Assembly (NCBI GenBank): GCA_964249735.1
Contig: CAXUDP010000117.1
Coordinates: 1 to 11,706, forward strand
Length of the DNA stretch: 11,706 nucleotides
Direction of reading: 5' to 3'
Source of the DNA: Lichenicola sp964249735
GTDB lineage: Bacteria; Pseudomonadota; Alphaproteobacteria; Acetobacterales; Acetobacteraceae
The notes under the pieces are model-generated. The model was not told the DNA's origin, ran no database searches, and was given only the letters and a program-made list of their open reading frames with translations. The translations under genes were made by a program, and so were the position numbers. Within the stretch, counting starts at the first letter, position 1; each line of letters starts with the position of its first letter. Below, in pieces: positions 1 to 6,190 of this stretch.

Positions 1-833
1 AGGTGGCGCCCTACAAGCGCGATCCCGGCGACTTCGTGCTGTGGAAGCCCTCCACCCCGGACCTGCCCGGCTGGGACAGCCCGTGGGGGCGCGGCCGGCC
101 CGGCTGGCACATCGAGTGCAGCGCGATGGCCGAGCGCTACCTGGGCCAGAGCTTCGACATCCACGGCGGCGGCGCCGACCTCTTGTTCCCGCACCACGAG
201 AACGAGCGCGCGCAGAGCCTGTGCGGCTATCCCGGCTCCGGCTTCGCCACCGTGTGGCTGCACAACGCGATGCTGAACGTCGACGGCGAGAAGATGTCCA
301 AGAGCCTGGGCAACTTCCGCACCATCCGCGAGGTGCTGCAGGACGCGCCGGCGGAAGCGCTGCGCCTGCTGCTGCTCGGCACGCACTACCGCTCGGTGCT
401 GAATTTCACCCGGGACGTGCTGATGGAGGCGCGCCGGACGCTCGACCGGTTCTATCGCGCGATCGCAAGCTCGGGGGCGGGCGCCGCCGGAGCGGTGCCG
501 GATGAATTCCTGCACGTGCTCTGCCAGGACCTGAACACCCCGGGCGCCGTCGCCCTGCTGCACCGCATGGCGGACGCGGCGCTGGCCGGACAGCGGCAGG
601 CCGGCGAGGAGCTTCTGGCCTCGGCGCGGCTGCTCGGCCTGCTGCAGGCGGATCCGGCGCAATGGTTCCGCGCCGGCGCGGACGCGGCGGCGGTGGAACA
701 AGCGATCGCGGAACGGCTGGCGGCGCGCCAGGCGCGCGACTTCGCCCGCGCCGACGCCATACGCGCGCGCTTGATGCAGGACGGCATCGTGCTGGAGGAC
801 GGGCCCGCCGGCACCACGTGGCGGCAGGCATGA
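1..833 (+). CDS. cysS: Cysteinyl-tRNA synthetase, C-terminal part (5' end outside window)
   Basis: This class I aminoacyl-tRNA synthetase charges tRNA-Cys with cysteine in the cytoplasm. About 276 residues are visible, with the first whole codon at base 3. The family is usually about 460 residues, so roughly the first 190 (including the HIGH motif) lie upstream of the window; the GTG at base 3 is internal, not a start. Seen in the visible part: GWHIECSAM with the zinc-ligand Cys (residue 39 counted from base 3), the HGGGADL and FPHHENE blocks supplying the His and Glu zinc ligands (about 65-68), and the KMSKS signature (97-101) followed by SLGNF. A helical DALR-type domain follows, and the tail ends in the usual pattern of a charged helix (RDFARADAIRARL), GI, then a GT-W ending. 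The stop overlaps the next start as ATGA, so the two genes are probably co-transcribed and translationally coupled. Confidence 0.97.
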   Translation, partial: VAPYKRDPGDFVLWKPSTPDLPGWDSPWGRGRPGWHIECSAMAERYLGQSFDIHGGGADLLFPHHENERAQSLCGYPGSGFATVWLHNAMLNVDGEKMSKSLGNFRTIREVLQDAPAEALRLLLLGTHYRSVLNFTRDVLMEARRTLDRFYRAIASSGAGAAGAVPDEFLHVLCQDLNTPGAVALLHRMADAALAGQRQAGEELLASARLLGLLQADPAQWFRAGADAAAVEQAIAERLAARQARDFARADAIRARLMQDGIVLEDGPAGTTWRQA

Positions 834-1618
834 CCGGCCGCGATGGCGGTGCCGCGCTGGAGCCGATCGGCAACAGCCCGGTGGTGATCCTGGTGCGGCC
901 GCAGCTGGCCGAGAACGTCGGCAGCGTCGCCCGCGCCATGGCCAATGGCGGCCTGTTCCACCTGCGGCTGGTCGCGCCCCGCGACGGCTGGCCGCAGGAA
1001 CGTGCCTGGCGTTCCGCTTCCGGCGCGGACCGGATCCTGGACCAGGCGACCGTGCATCCGGACGTCGACCACGCGGTGTCCGACCTGCACCACGTGTTCG
1101 CCACCTGTCCGCGACCGCGGCACGTGGTCAAGCCGGTGCTGACCGCGCGCGGCGGGGCGGCCGAGATGCGCGAGATCGCCGGACGGGGCTTGCGCGTCGG
1201 CATCCTGTTCGGCCCCGAGCGCGCCGGGCTCGACAGCGACGACATGGCGCGCGCCGACGCCCTGATCCGCTACCCGCTCAACCCCGGCTTCTCCTCGCTG
1301 AACCTGGCCCAGGCGGTGATGATCATGGCCTACGAGTGGTGGCTGGCTGCCGACGACACCCCCCCGCGCACGCTGATGACCAACGAGACCCGCGTCGCCA
1401 GCAAGAACGAGCTGGAGAACTTCATGGGGCATCTCCTGCGCGAGCTCGACGCCTGCGGCTTCCTGCGCAACCTGCCCAAGCGGCCCGGCATGGTGCGCAA
1501 CCTTCGCCACCTCTTCGAACGCGGCGAGGCGACCGAGCAGGAGCTGCGCACGCTGCATGGGGTGGTCACCGAGCTGGCCCTTGGCCGCCGGCTGCGGGGG
1601 CGCGACGAGGGTGCCTGA
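830..1618 (+). CDS. trmJ: tRNA (cytidine/uridine-2'-O-)-methyltransferase, TrmJ/TrmH SPOUT family
   Basis: A SPOUT-superfamily RNA 2'-O-ribose methyltransferase of 262 residues, the usual length for bacterial TrmJ, which methylates position 32 of tRNA using S-adenosylmethionine. Seen in the sequence: an N-terminal strand and loop VVILVRPQLAENVGSVARAM (residues 18-37) with the family N-x-G-x-x-A-R-A-M signature; ILFGPERAGL (125-134), the FGxExxGL cofactor/knot motif; and YPLNPGFSSLNLAQAV (148-163), the knot motif with conserved SLN. A charged helical C-terminal extension (about 185-262) distinguishes TrmJ-like proteins from short TrmL. The ATG at 830 overlaps the cysS stop (ATGA). No strong ribosome binding site is present, which fits coupling to cysS. 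Family assignment is firm. Exact substrate (position 32 versus another nucleotide, Cm versus Um) is inferred from family, because TrmH-family members differ in target. Confidence 0.9.
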   Translation: MTGRDGGAALEPIGNSPVVILVRPQLAENVGSVARAMANGGLFHLRLVAPRDGWPQERAWRSASGADRILDQATVHPDVDHAVSDLHHVFATCPRPRHVVKPVLTARGGAAEMREIAGRGLRVGILFGPERAGLDSDDMARADALIRYPLNPGFSSLNLAQAVMIMAYEWWLAADDTPPRTLMTNETRVASKNELENFMGHLLRELDACGFLRNLPKRPGMVRNLRHLFERGEATEQELRTLHGVVTELALGRRLRGRDEGA

Positions 1619-1627
1619 CACCTCGCA

Positions 1628-1656
1628 TTGACTTCGGGTGGGGCTACTCCTATAGG
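1628..1656 (+). promoter_or_regulatory. Sigma70-type promoter for rpsD
   Basis: A -35 box TTGACT at 1628-1633 and a -10 box TATAGG at 1651-1656 are separated by exactly 17 bases. It begins 10 bases after the trmJ stop codon and reads towards rpsD. Five of six -35 positions and four of six -10 positions match the consensus, and the -10 lies in a TA-containing patch that stands out against the GC-rich background. Predicted transcription start is about 1663. This would let rpsD be transcribed independently of cysS-trmJ. Not experimentally shown. Confidence 0.65.
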
Positions 1657-1662
1657 CGCCAA

Positions 1663-1828
1663 TTCACTGCCGGGAACGTGGACGGTCCGGTCGGTGTCGC
1701 GCATGCGGCGCCGATGATGCGGAACGCGCCCGTCACGACCGATCCGGTCGAGGCCTACCGGTGCAACAAGCGGACAATGGCGACGGGCTGCTGCCCGGAC
1801 GCATGCCGCACCGAAAAAGGAGAGCGCC
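1663..1828 (+). promoter_or_regulatory. Structured 5' leader of rpsD
   Basis: The stretch between the predicted transcription start and the rpsD ATG is about 166 nt, long for a single ribosomal protein gene. It contains short perfect hairpins: CGACCG-ATC-CGGTCG at 1736-1750 (6 bp stem, 3 nt loop) and CGGGC-TGCT-GCCCG at 1784-1797 (5 bp stem, 4 nt loop) just before the ribosome binding site. GGTCG at 1689-1693 can pair with CGACC at 1736-1740, an alternative to the first hairpin. The Shine-Dalgarno AAGGAG (1817-1822) sits 6 nt before the ATG. S4 represses its own synthesis through mRNA leaders in several bacteria, so an autogenous site is plausible, but I do not recognise a known S4-leader family here. 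Confidence 0.4.
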
Positions 1829-2446
1829 ATGACCAAGCGCCTCGAGAGCAAGTACAAGATCAATCGCCGCCTCGGCGTCAACCTGTGGGGCCGCGCCAAG
1901 TCGCCGATCAACAAGCGCGAGTATGGCCCCGGCCAGCACGGCCAGCGACGCAAGCAGAAGCCGTCCGACTTCTCCGTGCAGCTGATGGCCAAGCAGAAGC
2001 TCAAGGGCTACTACGGCAACATCAGCGAGAAGCAGTTCCGCAAGTACTACGACGAGGCGGTGCGCCGGAAGGGCGACACGTCGGAGAATCTGGTGGACCT
2101 GCTGGAGCGCCGGCTGGACGCGGTGATCTACCGCCTCAAGTTCGCGATGACGCCGTTCGCCGCGCGCCAGTTCGTCAACCACGGCCACGTGACGGTCAAC
2201 GGCCGCAAGGTGAACATCCCCTCCTTCCTGGTGCGCGATGGCGACGCCATCGAGGTGCGCGAGAAGAGCAAGCAGCTGGCCGCGGTGCTCGACGCCGCGC
2301 AGAGCGGCGAGCGCGACGTGCCGGAGTATCTCGAGGTCGACCACCGCGCGATGAAGGGCCGCTTCCAGCGCAGCCCGAAGCTGACCGACGTGCCGTATCC
2401 GGTGACCATGGAGCCGAACCTGGTCGTCGAGTTCTACTCGCGCTGA
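1829..2446 (+). CDS. rpsD: 30S ribosomal protein S4
   Basis: S4 binds the 5' domain of 16S rRNA early in small-subunit assembly and contributes to decoding fidelity and the mRNA entry channel. The protein has 205 residues, normal for the family. The N-terminal part (1-93) has the S4 signature (KSPINKREYGPGQHGQRRKQ). The second part carries the S4 RNA-binding domain (about 94-157), with ERRLDAVIYRLKFAMT, ARQFVNHGHVTVNGRKVNIPS and LVRDGDAIEV. The C-terminus ends in the usual VVEFYSR. It is a cysteine-free form lacking the N-terminal zinc-binding Cys set found in some bacteria; this form is usual in alphaproteobacteria. The start is secure: AAGGAG lies 6 nt upstream of the ATG. It stands outside the alpha ribosomal operon, as is common in this class, and has its own promoter at 1628-1656. 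Confidence 0.98.
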   Translation: MTKRLESKYKINRRLGVNLWGRAKSPINKREYGPGQHGQRRKQKPSDFSVQLMAKQKLKGYYGNISEKQFRKYYDEAVRRKGDTSENLVDLLERRLDAVIYRLKFAMTPFAARQFVNHGHVTVNGRKVNIPSFLVRDGDAIEVREKSKQLAAVLDAAQSGERDVPEYLEVDHRAMKGRFQRSPKLTDVPYPVTMEPNLVVEFYSR

Positions 2447-2448
2447 TG

Positions 2449-2573
2449 TGGACCGCAGGGGCTCTGCCCCTGCACCCTGCCAGAGGGTAGTCGTCCTCTG
2501 GACACCTGACTTCTTAAAACCCTGGGTTCAAAGGGCGACTGCCCTTTGCGGGGTCCAGGGGCGGAGCCCCTGA
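2449..2573. repeat. Intergenic multi-hairpin (REP/BIME-like) element
   Basis: This 125-base spacer is almost entirely made of four perfect or near-perfect hairpins. H1 is GCAGGGGC-TCT-GCCCCTGC at 2455-2473 (8 bp stem). H2 is CCAGAGG-8 nt-CCTCTGG at 2480-2501 (7 bp). H3 is CAAAGGGC-GACT-GCCCTTTG at 2529-2548 (8 bp). H4 is CAGGGGC-GGA-GCCCCTG at 2556-2572 (7 bp). H1 read on the opposite strand (CAGGGGC-AGA-GCCCCTG) is nearly identical to H4, so the element has inverted-repeat ends around an AT-richer centre (TTCTTAAAACCC near 2511-2522). Intergenic repeats of this style are, as I recall, widespread in Acetobacteraceae genomes. H1 directly follows the rpsD stop and may serve as its terminator or an mRNA-stabilising structure; no U-run follows it. 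H4 contains the putative prfC ribosome binding site. Confidence 0.75.
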
Positions 2574-2575
2574 TC

Positions 2576-4108
2576 TTGTCTGAACTCCAGTCCGAAATCT
2601 CCCGCCGGCGCACCTTCGCGATCATCTCGCATCCGGACGCCGGCAAGACCACGCTGACCGAGCGCCTCCTGCGCGCCGGCGGCGCGATCCAGCTTGCCGG
2701 CAACGTGCGCGCCAAGGGCGAGCGACGGCGCACCCGCTCCGACTGGATGGGCATCGAGCGCGAGCGCGGCATCTCCGTGGTTACCTCGGTAATGACGTTC
2801 GAGTATGGCGGCTGCATCTTCAACCTGCTCGACACCCCCGGCCACGAGGACTTCTCCGAGGACACCTACCGCACCCTGACCGCGGTGGACTCCGCCGTGA
2901 TGGTGATCGATGCCGCCAAGGGCATCGAGGAGCGCACGCGCAAGCTGTTCGAGATCTGCCGCCTGCGCGACATCCCGATCATCACCTTCGTCAACAAGAT
3001 GGACCGCGAGGCGCAGGACCCGTTCGCCCTGCTCGACGAGGTGAGCCAGGCGTTGGCGCTCGACACGGCACCCGCGACCTGGCCGATCGGCCGTGCCGCC
3101 ACCTTCGCCGGCACCTACGACCTACGGGCAAGGAAGGTGCATTGCGCGACCGAGCTGGCCCAGTCCGACCCGCGCATGGTCGCCCTCGGCGAGGACCTCG
3201 AGCTGGTACAGGCGGCGCTGCCCGAATGGGACCGCGAGGGCTTCGATGCCGGCCATCTGACCCCGGTGTATTTCGGCAGTGCCATGCGCGAGATCGGCGT
3301 GACCGACCTGCTTGACGCCCTGGTCAGCTTCGGGCCTGCGCCGCGCGCCCAGGCCACGGACGGCCGGATCGTGCAGGCGGCCGAGCCGGCGATGACCGCG
3401 CTGATCTTCAAGATCCAGGCCAACATGGACCCCAACCACCGCGACCGGATGGCCTTCGCCCGCGTCTGCTCCGGCCGGCTGTCGCGCGGCATGCGCGTCA
3501 AGCACGTGCGCTCGGCAAAGCAGTTCGCGTTGCACACGCCGCAGTTCTTCTTCGCCCGCGACCGTCAGCTGGCCGAGGAAGCGTTTGCCGGCGACGTGGT
3601 CGGTATCCCCAACCACGGCACGCTCCGGATCGGCGACACCCTGACCGAGGGCGAGGAGATCCGCTTCACCGGCGTGCCGCACTTCGCGCCCGAGATCCTG
3701 CGCCGGGTGCGCCTGGACGACGCGATGAAGGCCAAGAAGCTCCGCACCGCGCTGCAGGAACTGGCGGAGGAGGGGGTGGTGCAGCTGTTCCGCCCACAGG
3801 ACGGCAGCCCGCCGATCGTCGGCGTGGTCGGCACGCTGCAGCTCGACGTGCTGCAGGCAAGGCTGGCCGGTGAATACGGCGTGACCATCGGCTTCGAGAG
3901 CACTCCCTATTCCCTGGCGCGCTGGGTCGATGGCGACAAGGCGGGGCTGGCGAGCTTCATCGCCACCAACCGGTCAGCCATGGCCGACGACATGGACGGC
4001 GCTCCGGTGTTCCTGGCCAGCTCGGCGTTCATGATGCGGCGCACTGCCGAGATGAATGCCGGACTTCACTTTTTCGACATCAAGCAGATTGGTGCTGCTT
4101 CAAGCTGA
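2576..4108 (+). CDS. prfC: Peptide chain release factor 3 (translational GTPase)
   Basis: RF3 is a cytoplasmic translational GTPase that promotes release of RF1/RF2 from the ribosome after termination and takes part in post-peptidyl-transfer quality control. Counting from the TTG at 2576, the G-domain motifs are: P-loop HPDAGKTT (19-26), switch I RGIS (64-67), DTPGHED (86-92) and NKMD (140-143). The RF3-specific blocks EDTYRTLTAVD, KIQANMDPNHRDRMAF and FRPQDG distinguish it from EF-G. Length is 510 residues against about 530 for the family. There is no ATG near the expected N-terminus. The TTG at 2576 gives MSELQSEISRRRTFAIISHPD, which fits family N-termini, and has GGAG (2563-2566) 9 nt upstream. 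The frame also stays open back to a TTG at 2546, but that would translate repeat hairpins and add ten non-family residues. The start is therefore unusual: non-ATG, with its ribosome binding site inside a repeat palindrome. Confidence 0.96.
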   Translation: MSELQSEISRRRTFAIISHPDAGKTTLTERLLRAGGAIQLAGNVRAKGERRRTRSDWMGIERERGISVVTSVMTFEYGGCIFNLLDTPGHEDFSEDTYRTLTAVDSAVMVIDAAKGIEERTRKLFEICRLRDIPIITFVNKMDREAQDPFALLDEVSQALALDTAPATWPIGRAATFAGTYDLRARKVHCATELAQSDPRMVALGEDLELVQAALPEWDREGFDAGHLTPVYFGSAMREIGVTDLLDALVSFGPAPRAQATDGRIVQAAEPAMTALIFKIQANMDPNHRDRMAFARVCSGRLSRGMRVKHVRSAKQFALHTPQFFFARDRQLAEEAFAGDVVGIPNHGTLRIGDTLTEGEEIRFTGVPHFAPEILRRVRLDDAMKAKKLRTALQELAEEGVVQLFRPQDGSPPIVGVVGTLQLDVLQARLAGEYGVTIGFESTPYSLARWVDGDKAGLASFIATNRSAMADDMDGAPVFLASSAFMMRRTAEMNAGLHFFDIKQIGAASS

Positions 4109-4256
4109 AACATTCCTGCCAGGTGTAACGAGTTTTTACCGACTATTAATATCGGCCCCCTAGCAATGGCAGCTGTCGCTGGCAGCGGCCGAGGCACTCT
4201 AGGCCCGATCCTCTGCCGGCTCGAAACAGCTTGTTCAAGCCAGCAGGACGAACGTC
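4109..4256 (+). promoter_or_regulatory. AT-rich spacer, probable promoter region of the 4257 gene
   Basis: The 148-base gap between prfC and the next gene begins with an unusually AT-rich patch for this window (about 4124-4153), including TATTAATAT at 4144-4152, a good -10-like candidate. No convincing -35 box lies 16-18 bases upstream (TGTAAC at 4124-4129 is a poor match), so an alternative sigma factor or an activator is possible. Downstream, TGGCAGC occurs twice in direct orientation (4167-4173 and 4180-4186, period 13), which could be an operator half-site pair or chance. AGGA at 4245-4248 is the ribosome binding site for the ATG at 4257. I see no clear prfC terminator. Confidence 0.35.
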
Positions 4257-6098
4257 ATGAGCATGCAAGACAGCAGCGTCGAGATCACCGGAGCCGGTCT
4301 CGCGACCGCCATCAGCGGACAGCAGGGGATCCTCTTTCCTGATCCGGTGGTGACGAGTGGCGATGGGTCGGCCGTATCGGCGACACTGTTGCTTCCCACC
4401 TCTGAGGGCATCCTGTCGATCGCCGACGTGCCGGCGGACGTCGCGGCGACGCTGATCCAGCGTCCGGACGTGTCCACCAGCGCCCTGCTGATGAGCGGCA
4501 CGGCGGCGCAGGTACAAGCAGCGCTGTCGGAAGTGATGCTGACCCCCACCTCCGGTCTCACGGTCTCGTCGTCCGGCAGCTACCAGCTGATCCTGTCCAA
4601 CGACACGCAGCGTAGCTTCGTCACCGGCAGCCTGACGATCGCGGCAGCACCGGTGGTGGTGGCGCCGGTCGTGGTCACGCCGGCTCCGGTCGTATCGTCG
4701 GCACCTGCCTATGTGCAGACCGACTCCAGCTACGTCGTCGGCAACGACGCCTCGCAAGCGGCGGTCATCGACACCGGCACCACCCCTTCCACCGTCACCG
4801 GCGGCGCTGCTTCCCTCGACTTCACCGGCGGCAACGCGACGCTGTATCTCAGCGGCACTGGCAGCACCATGGTGCACAGCGAGGGCGGCAACACCGTCTG
4901 GGTGGGTACGGCACCGCTCGACTACGTCAGCGGCGGCAACAGCACGTTGCATGTCAGCAGCGGCAGCATCGACATCAGCGGCGGCACTGCTTCCGACAGC
5001 AACATGATCGTGCTCGCCGCCACCGGCTCCGGCACCGTCGACGTCACCACCTCCGGCCCGTCCGGCACCGTGCTGTTCGGCGGCCCGTCGGCGCTGCACT
5101 ACACCGGCGGCAACGCCACCCTGGTCCTGAACGGTGCCAGCATGACCGGCAGCTCCGTGGTCGACAGCACCGGTGGCAACACCGTGTGGGCCGGTGCCGG
5201 CAACCTTTCCTACAACTCCGGCGGCGCCAGCTCGCTCGTCCTGTCGAGCGGCGCCACCACCGTCACCGGCGGTGCGGCCGGAGCTGCCACCAGCATCTCG
5301 ATGGGCAGCGGCACCCTTGCCTATGACGGCAGCGCCGGAACTGCGACCGTGCACGGCGGCGCAGGCATGGCATCGATTTCCGGCGGCAGCGGCGCCCTGA
5401 GCGTCGACGGCGGCAACAGCGTGGTCACGCTGACGACCGGCAGCGCCACCGTCGACGGCGGCGGCACCGGGACGGACAACGTCGTCTACAACGGCAGCGG
5501 CGACCTGACCTTCCAGGGCTCCACCGGCGCTGCGGTCGTCACCGGCGGCACCGGCTCCGACACCGTCCATGCCGGGTCCGGCGGCGGCTGGTTCGGTGCC
5601 GGGACCGCCGGCAACAGCTACCTGCAGGCCAGTGGCGGCGCCACCTTCCTGCAGGGAGCGGCCACCGGCGACGTGCTGGTGGGTGCCGTCGGCGGAGCGA
5701 CCTGGATGCAGGCCGGCACCGGCAATGAGACCCTGCTCGGCGGCAACAGTTCGGGGACCGTGACCATGCAGCTCGGCAGCGGCTCCGACCACGTGGTGCT
5801 GTCCACCGGCCAGAGCGACATCACCACCGGCAGCGGCACCGCCAGCATCAGCGGCGGCGGCGGTACCGACCTGCTCAGCATCGCCGCGAACAGCGGCACC
5901 ACCCTGTTCTCGTCGGGCAAGACGGAGCACGCCACCATCGACGGCTTCCGGTTCGGCACCGACCACCTGGCCTTGTCCGGCACCTCCGTGACCGGCCTCG
6001 TCCACCTGAGGGCCGGCACCGTCATCGACCTGTCGGGCGGCGGCTCGATCACCTTGAACGCCGTTCACGTCACCAACATGGACGGCTTGCTCGGCTAG
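4257..6098 (+). CDS. Gly/Ser/Thr-rich beta-repeat protein, probably secreted (RTX/adhesin-like)
   Basis: A 613-residue protein of unknown specific function. Residues about 8-128 form a domain ending in the pattern SGTAAQVQAALSEVMLTPT (80-98), typical of cadherin-like or surface-repeat domains in large secreted alphaproteobacterial proteins. A Pro/Val linker follows (131-150). Residues 180-560 are a long array of short GG-containing beta-strand repeats, including a duplicated unit of about 93 residues (see the repeat entries). Degenerate RTX-like nonapeptides appear at GGTGSDTVH (430-438) and GGGGTDLLS (533-541). The C-terminus has IDGFRFGTDHLALSG (561-575), resembling the end domain of type I-secreted RTX/serralysin-like proteins. 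There is no N-terminal signal peptide or membrane segment, no cysteine, one lysine and four arginines, so it is acidic, like type I-secreted proteins. ATG at 4257 has AGGA 8 nt upstream; a second in-frame ATG is at 4263. No type I transporter genes lie in the window. Secretion is inferred, and adhesin, S-layer or matrix roles are possibilities only. Confidence 0.8.
   Translation: MSMQDSSVEITGAGLATAISGQQGILFPDPVVTSGDGSAVSATLLLPTSEGILSIADVPADVAATLIQRPDVSTSALLMSGTAAQVQAALSEVMLTPTSGLTVSSSGSYQLILSNDTQRSFVTGSLTIAAAPVVVAPVVVTPAPVVSSAPAYVQTDSSYVVGNDASQAAVIDTGTTPSTVTGGAASLDFTGGNATLYLSGTGSTMVHSEGGNTVWVGTAPLDYVSGGNSTLHVSSGSIDISGGTASDSNMIVLAATGSGTVDVTTSGPSGTVLFGGPSALHYTGGNATLVLNGASMTGSSVVDSTGGNTVWAGAGNLSYNSGGASSLVLSSGATTVTGGAAGAATSISMGSGTLAYDGSAGTATVHGGAGMASISGGSGALSVDGGNSVVTLTTGSATVDGGGTGTDNVVYNGSGDLTFQGSTGAAVVTGGTGSDTVHAGSGGGWFGAGTAGNSYLQASGGATFLQGAATGDVLVGAVGGATWMQAGTGNETLLGGNSSGTVTMQLGSGSDHVVLSTGQSDITTGSGTASISGGGGTDLLSIAANSGTTLFSSGKTEHATIDGFRFGTDHLALSGTSVTGLVHLRAGTVIDLSGGGSITLNAVHVTNMDGLLG
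4824..4982 (+). repeat. Internal repeat unit, copy 1 (in the 4257 gene)
   Basis: Encodes residues 190-242: TGGNATLYLSG, then EGGNTVWVGTAPLDYVSGG, then SGSIDISGG. It aligns with copy 2, 93 residues later at its start, over most of its length. The conserved blocks are TGGNATL, GGNTVW, the aromatic LxY before SGG, and the closing SGG or TGG. Confidence 0.7.
5103..5273 (+). repeat. Internal repeat unit, copy 2 (in the 4257 gene)
   Basis: Encodes residues 283-339: TGGNATLVLNG, then TGGNTVWAGAGNLSYNSGG, then SGATTVTGG. It is the second copy of the unit at 4824-4982, four residues longer between the first two blocks. The DNA is also similar in the conserved blocks (ACCGGCGGCAACGC starts both copies), so the duplication appears fairly recent or is kept similar by recombination. 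Confidence 0.7.
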
Positions 6099-6112
6099 GA
6101 TCGCTTGGCGTC

Positions 6113-6136
6113 CCTCGGCCGTGACCGCGGCCGGGG
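6113..6136 (+). terminator. GC-rich hairpin after the repeat-protein gene
   Basis: CCTCGGCCG (6113-6121) pairs with CGGCCGGGG (6128-6136) in a 9 bp stem with one G-U pair and a 6 nt loop. It lies 14 bases after the stop codon at 6096-6098 and 54 bases before the next start. There is no T-run after it, so it may be a weak intrinsic terminator or an mRNA 3' end-protecting structure. Confidence 0.5.
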
Positions 6137-6190
6137 AACACGCCCCGTCACCTGTCGTTGCTGCTGCACGACACCGTGCAGGAGGGACAG

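Noticed and set aside
1714..1828. Possible upstream open frame in the rpsD leader (ATG at 1714, Cys-rich near its middle) running into rpsD out of frame
   Set aside because: No ribosome binding site precedes it. It runs far into rpsD in the wrong frame to a stop near 2490, so it does not look like a leader peptide. A shorter ATG at 1703 gives only four codons.
2455..2573. CRISPR-like or attenuator array
   Set aside because: The hairpins are of four different kinds with no regular spacer-repeat periodicity, and there is no leader-peptide frame with regulatory codons. A REP-like element explains the pattern better.
2546..2575. Upstream TTG start for prfC at 2546
   Set aside because: The ten added residues come from repeat hairpins H3/H4 and do not match RF3 N-termini, and no Shine-Dalgarno precedes it.
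4146..6068. A 640-codon open frame on the minus strand opposite the repeat protein gene
   Set aside because: It is a complete shadow of the plus-strand gene, rich in Gly, Ala, Val, Asp, Arg and His as expected from antisense of GGC/ACC/AGC-rich repeats. It has no recognisable domain, whereas the plus-strand frame has ordered domains and a ribosome binding site.
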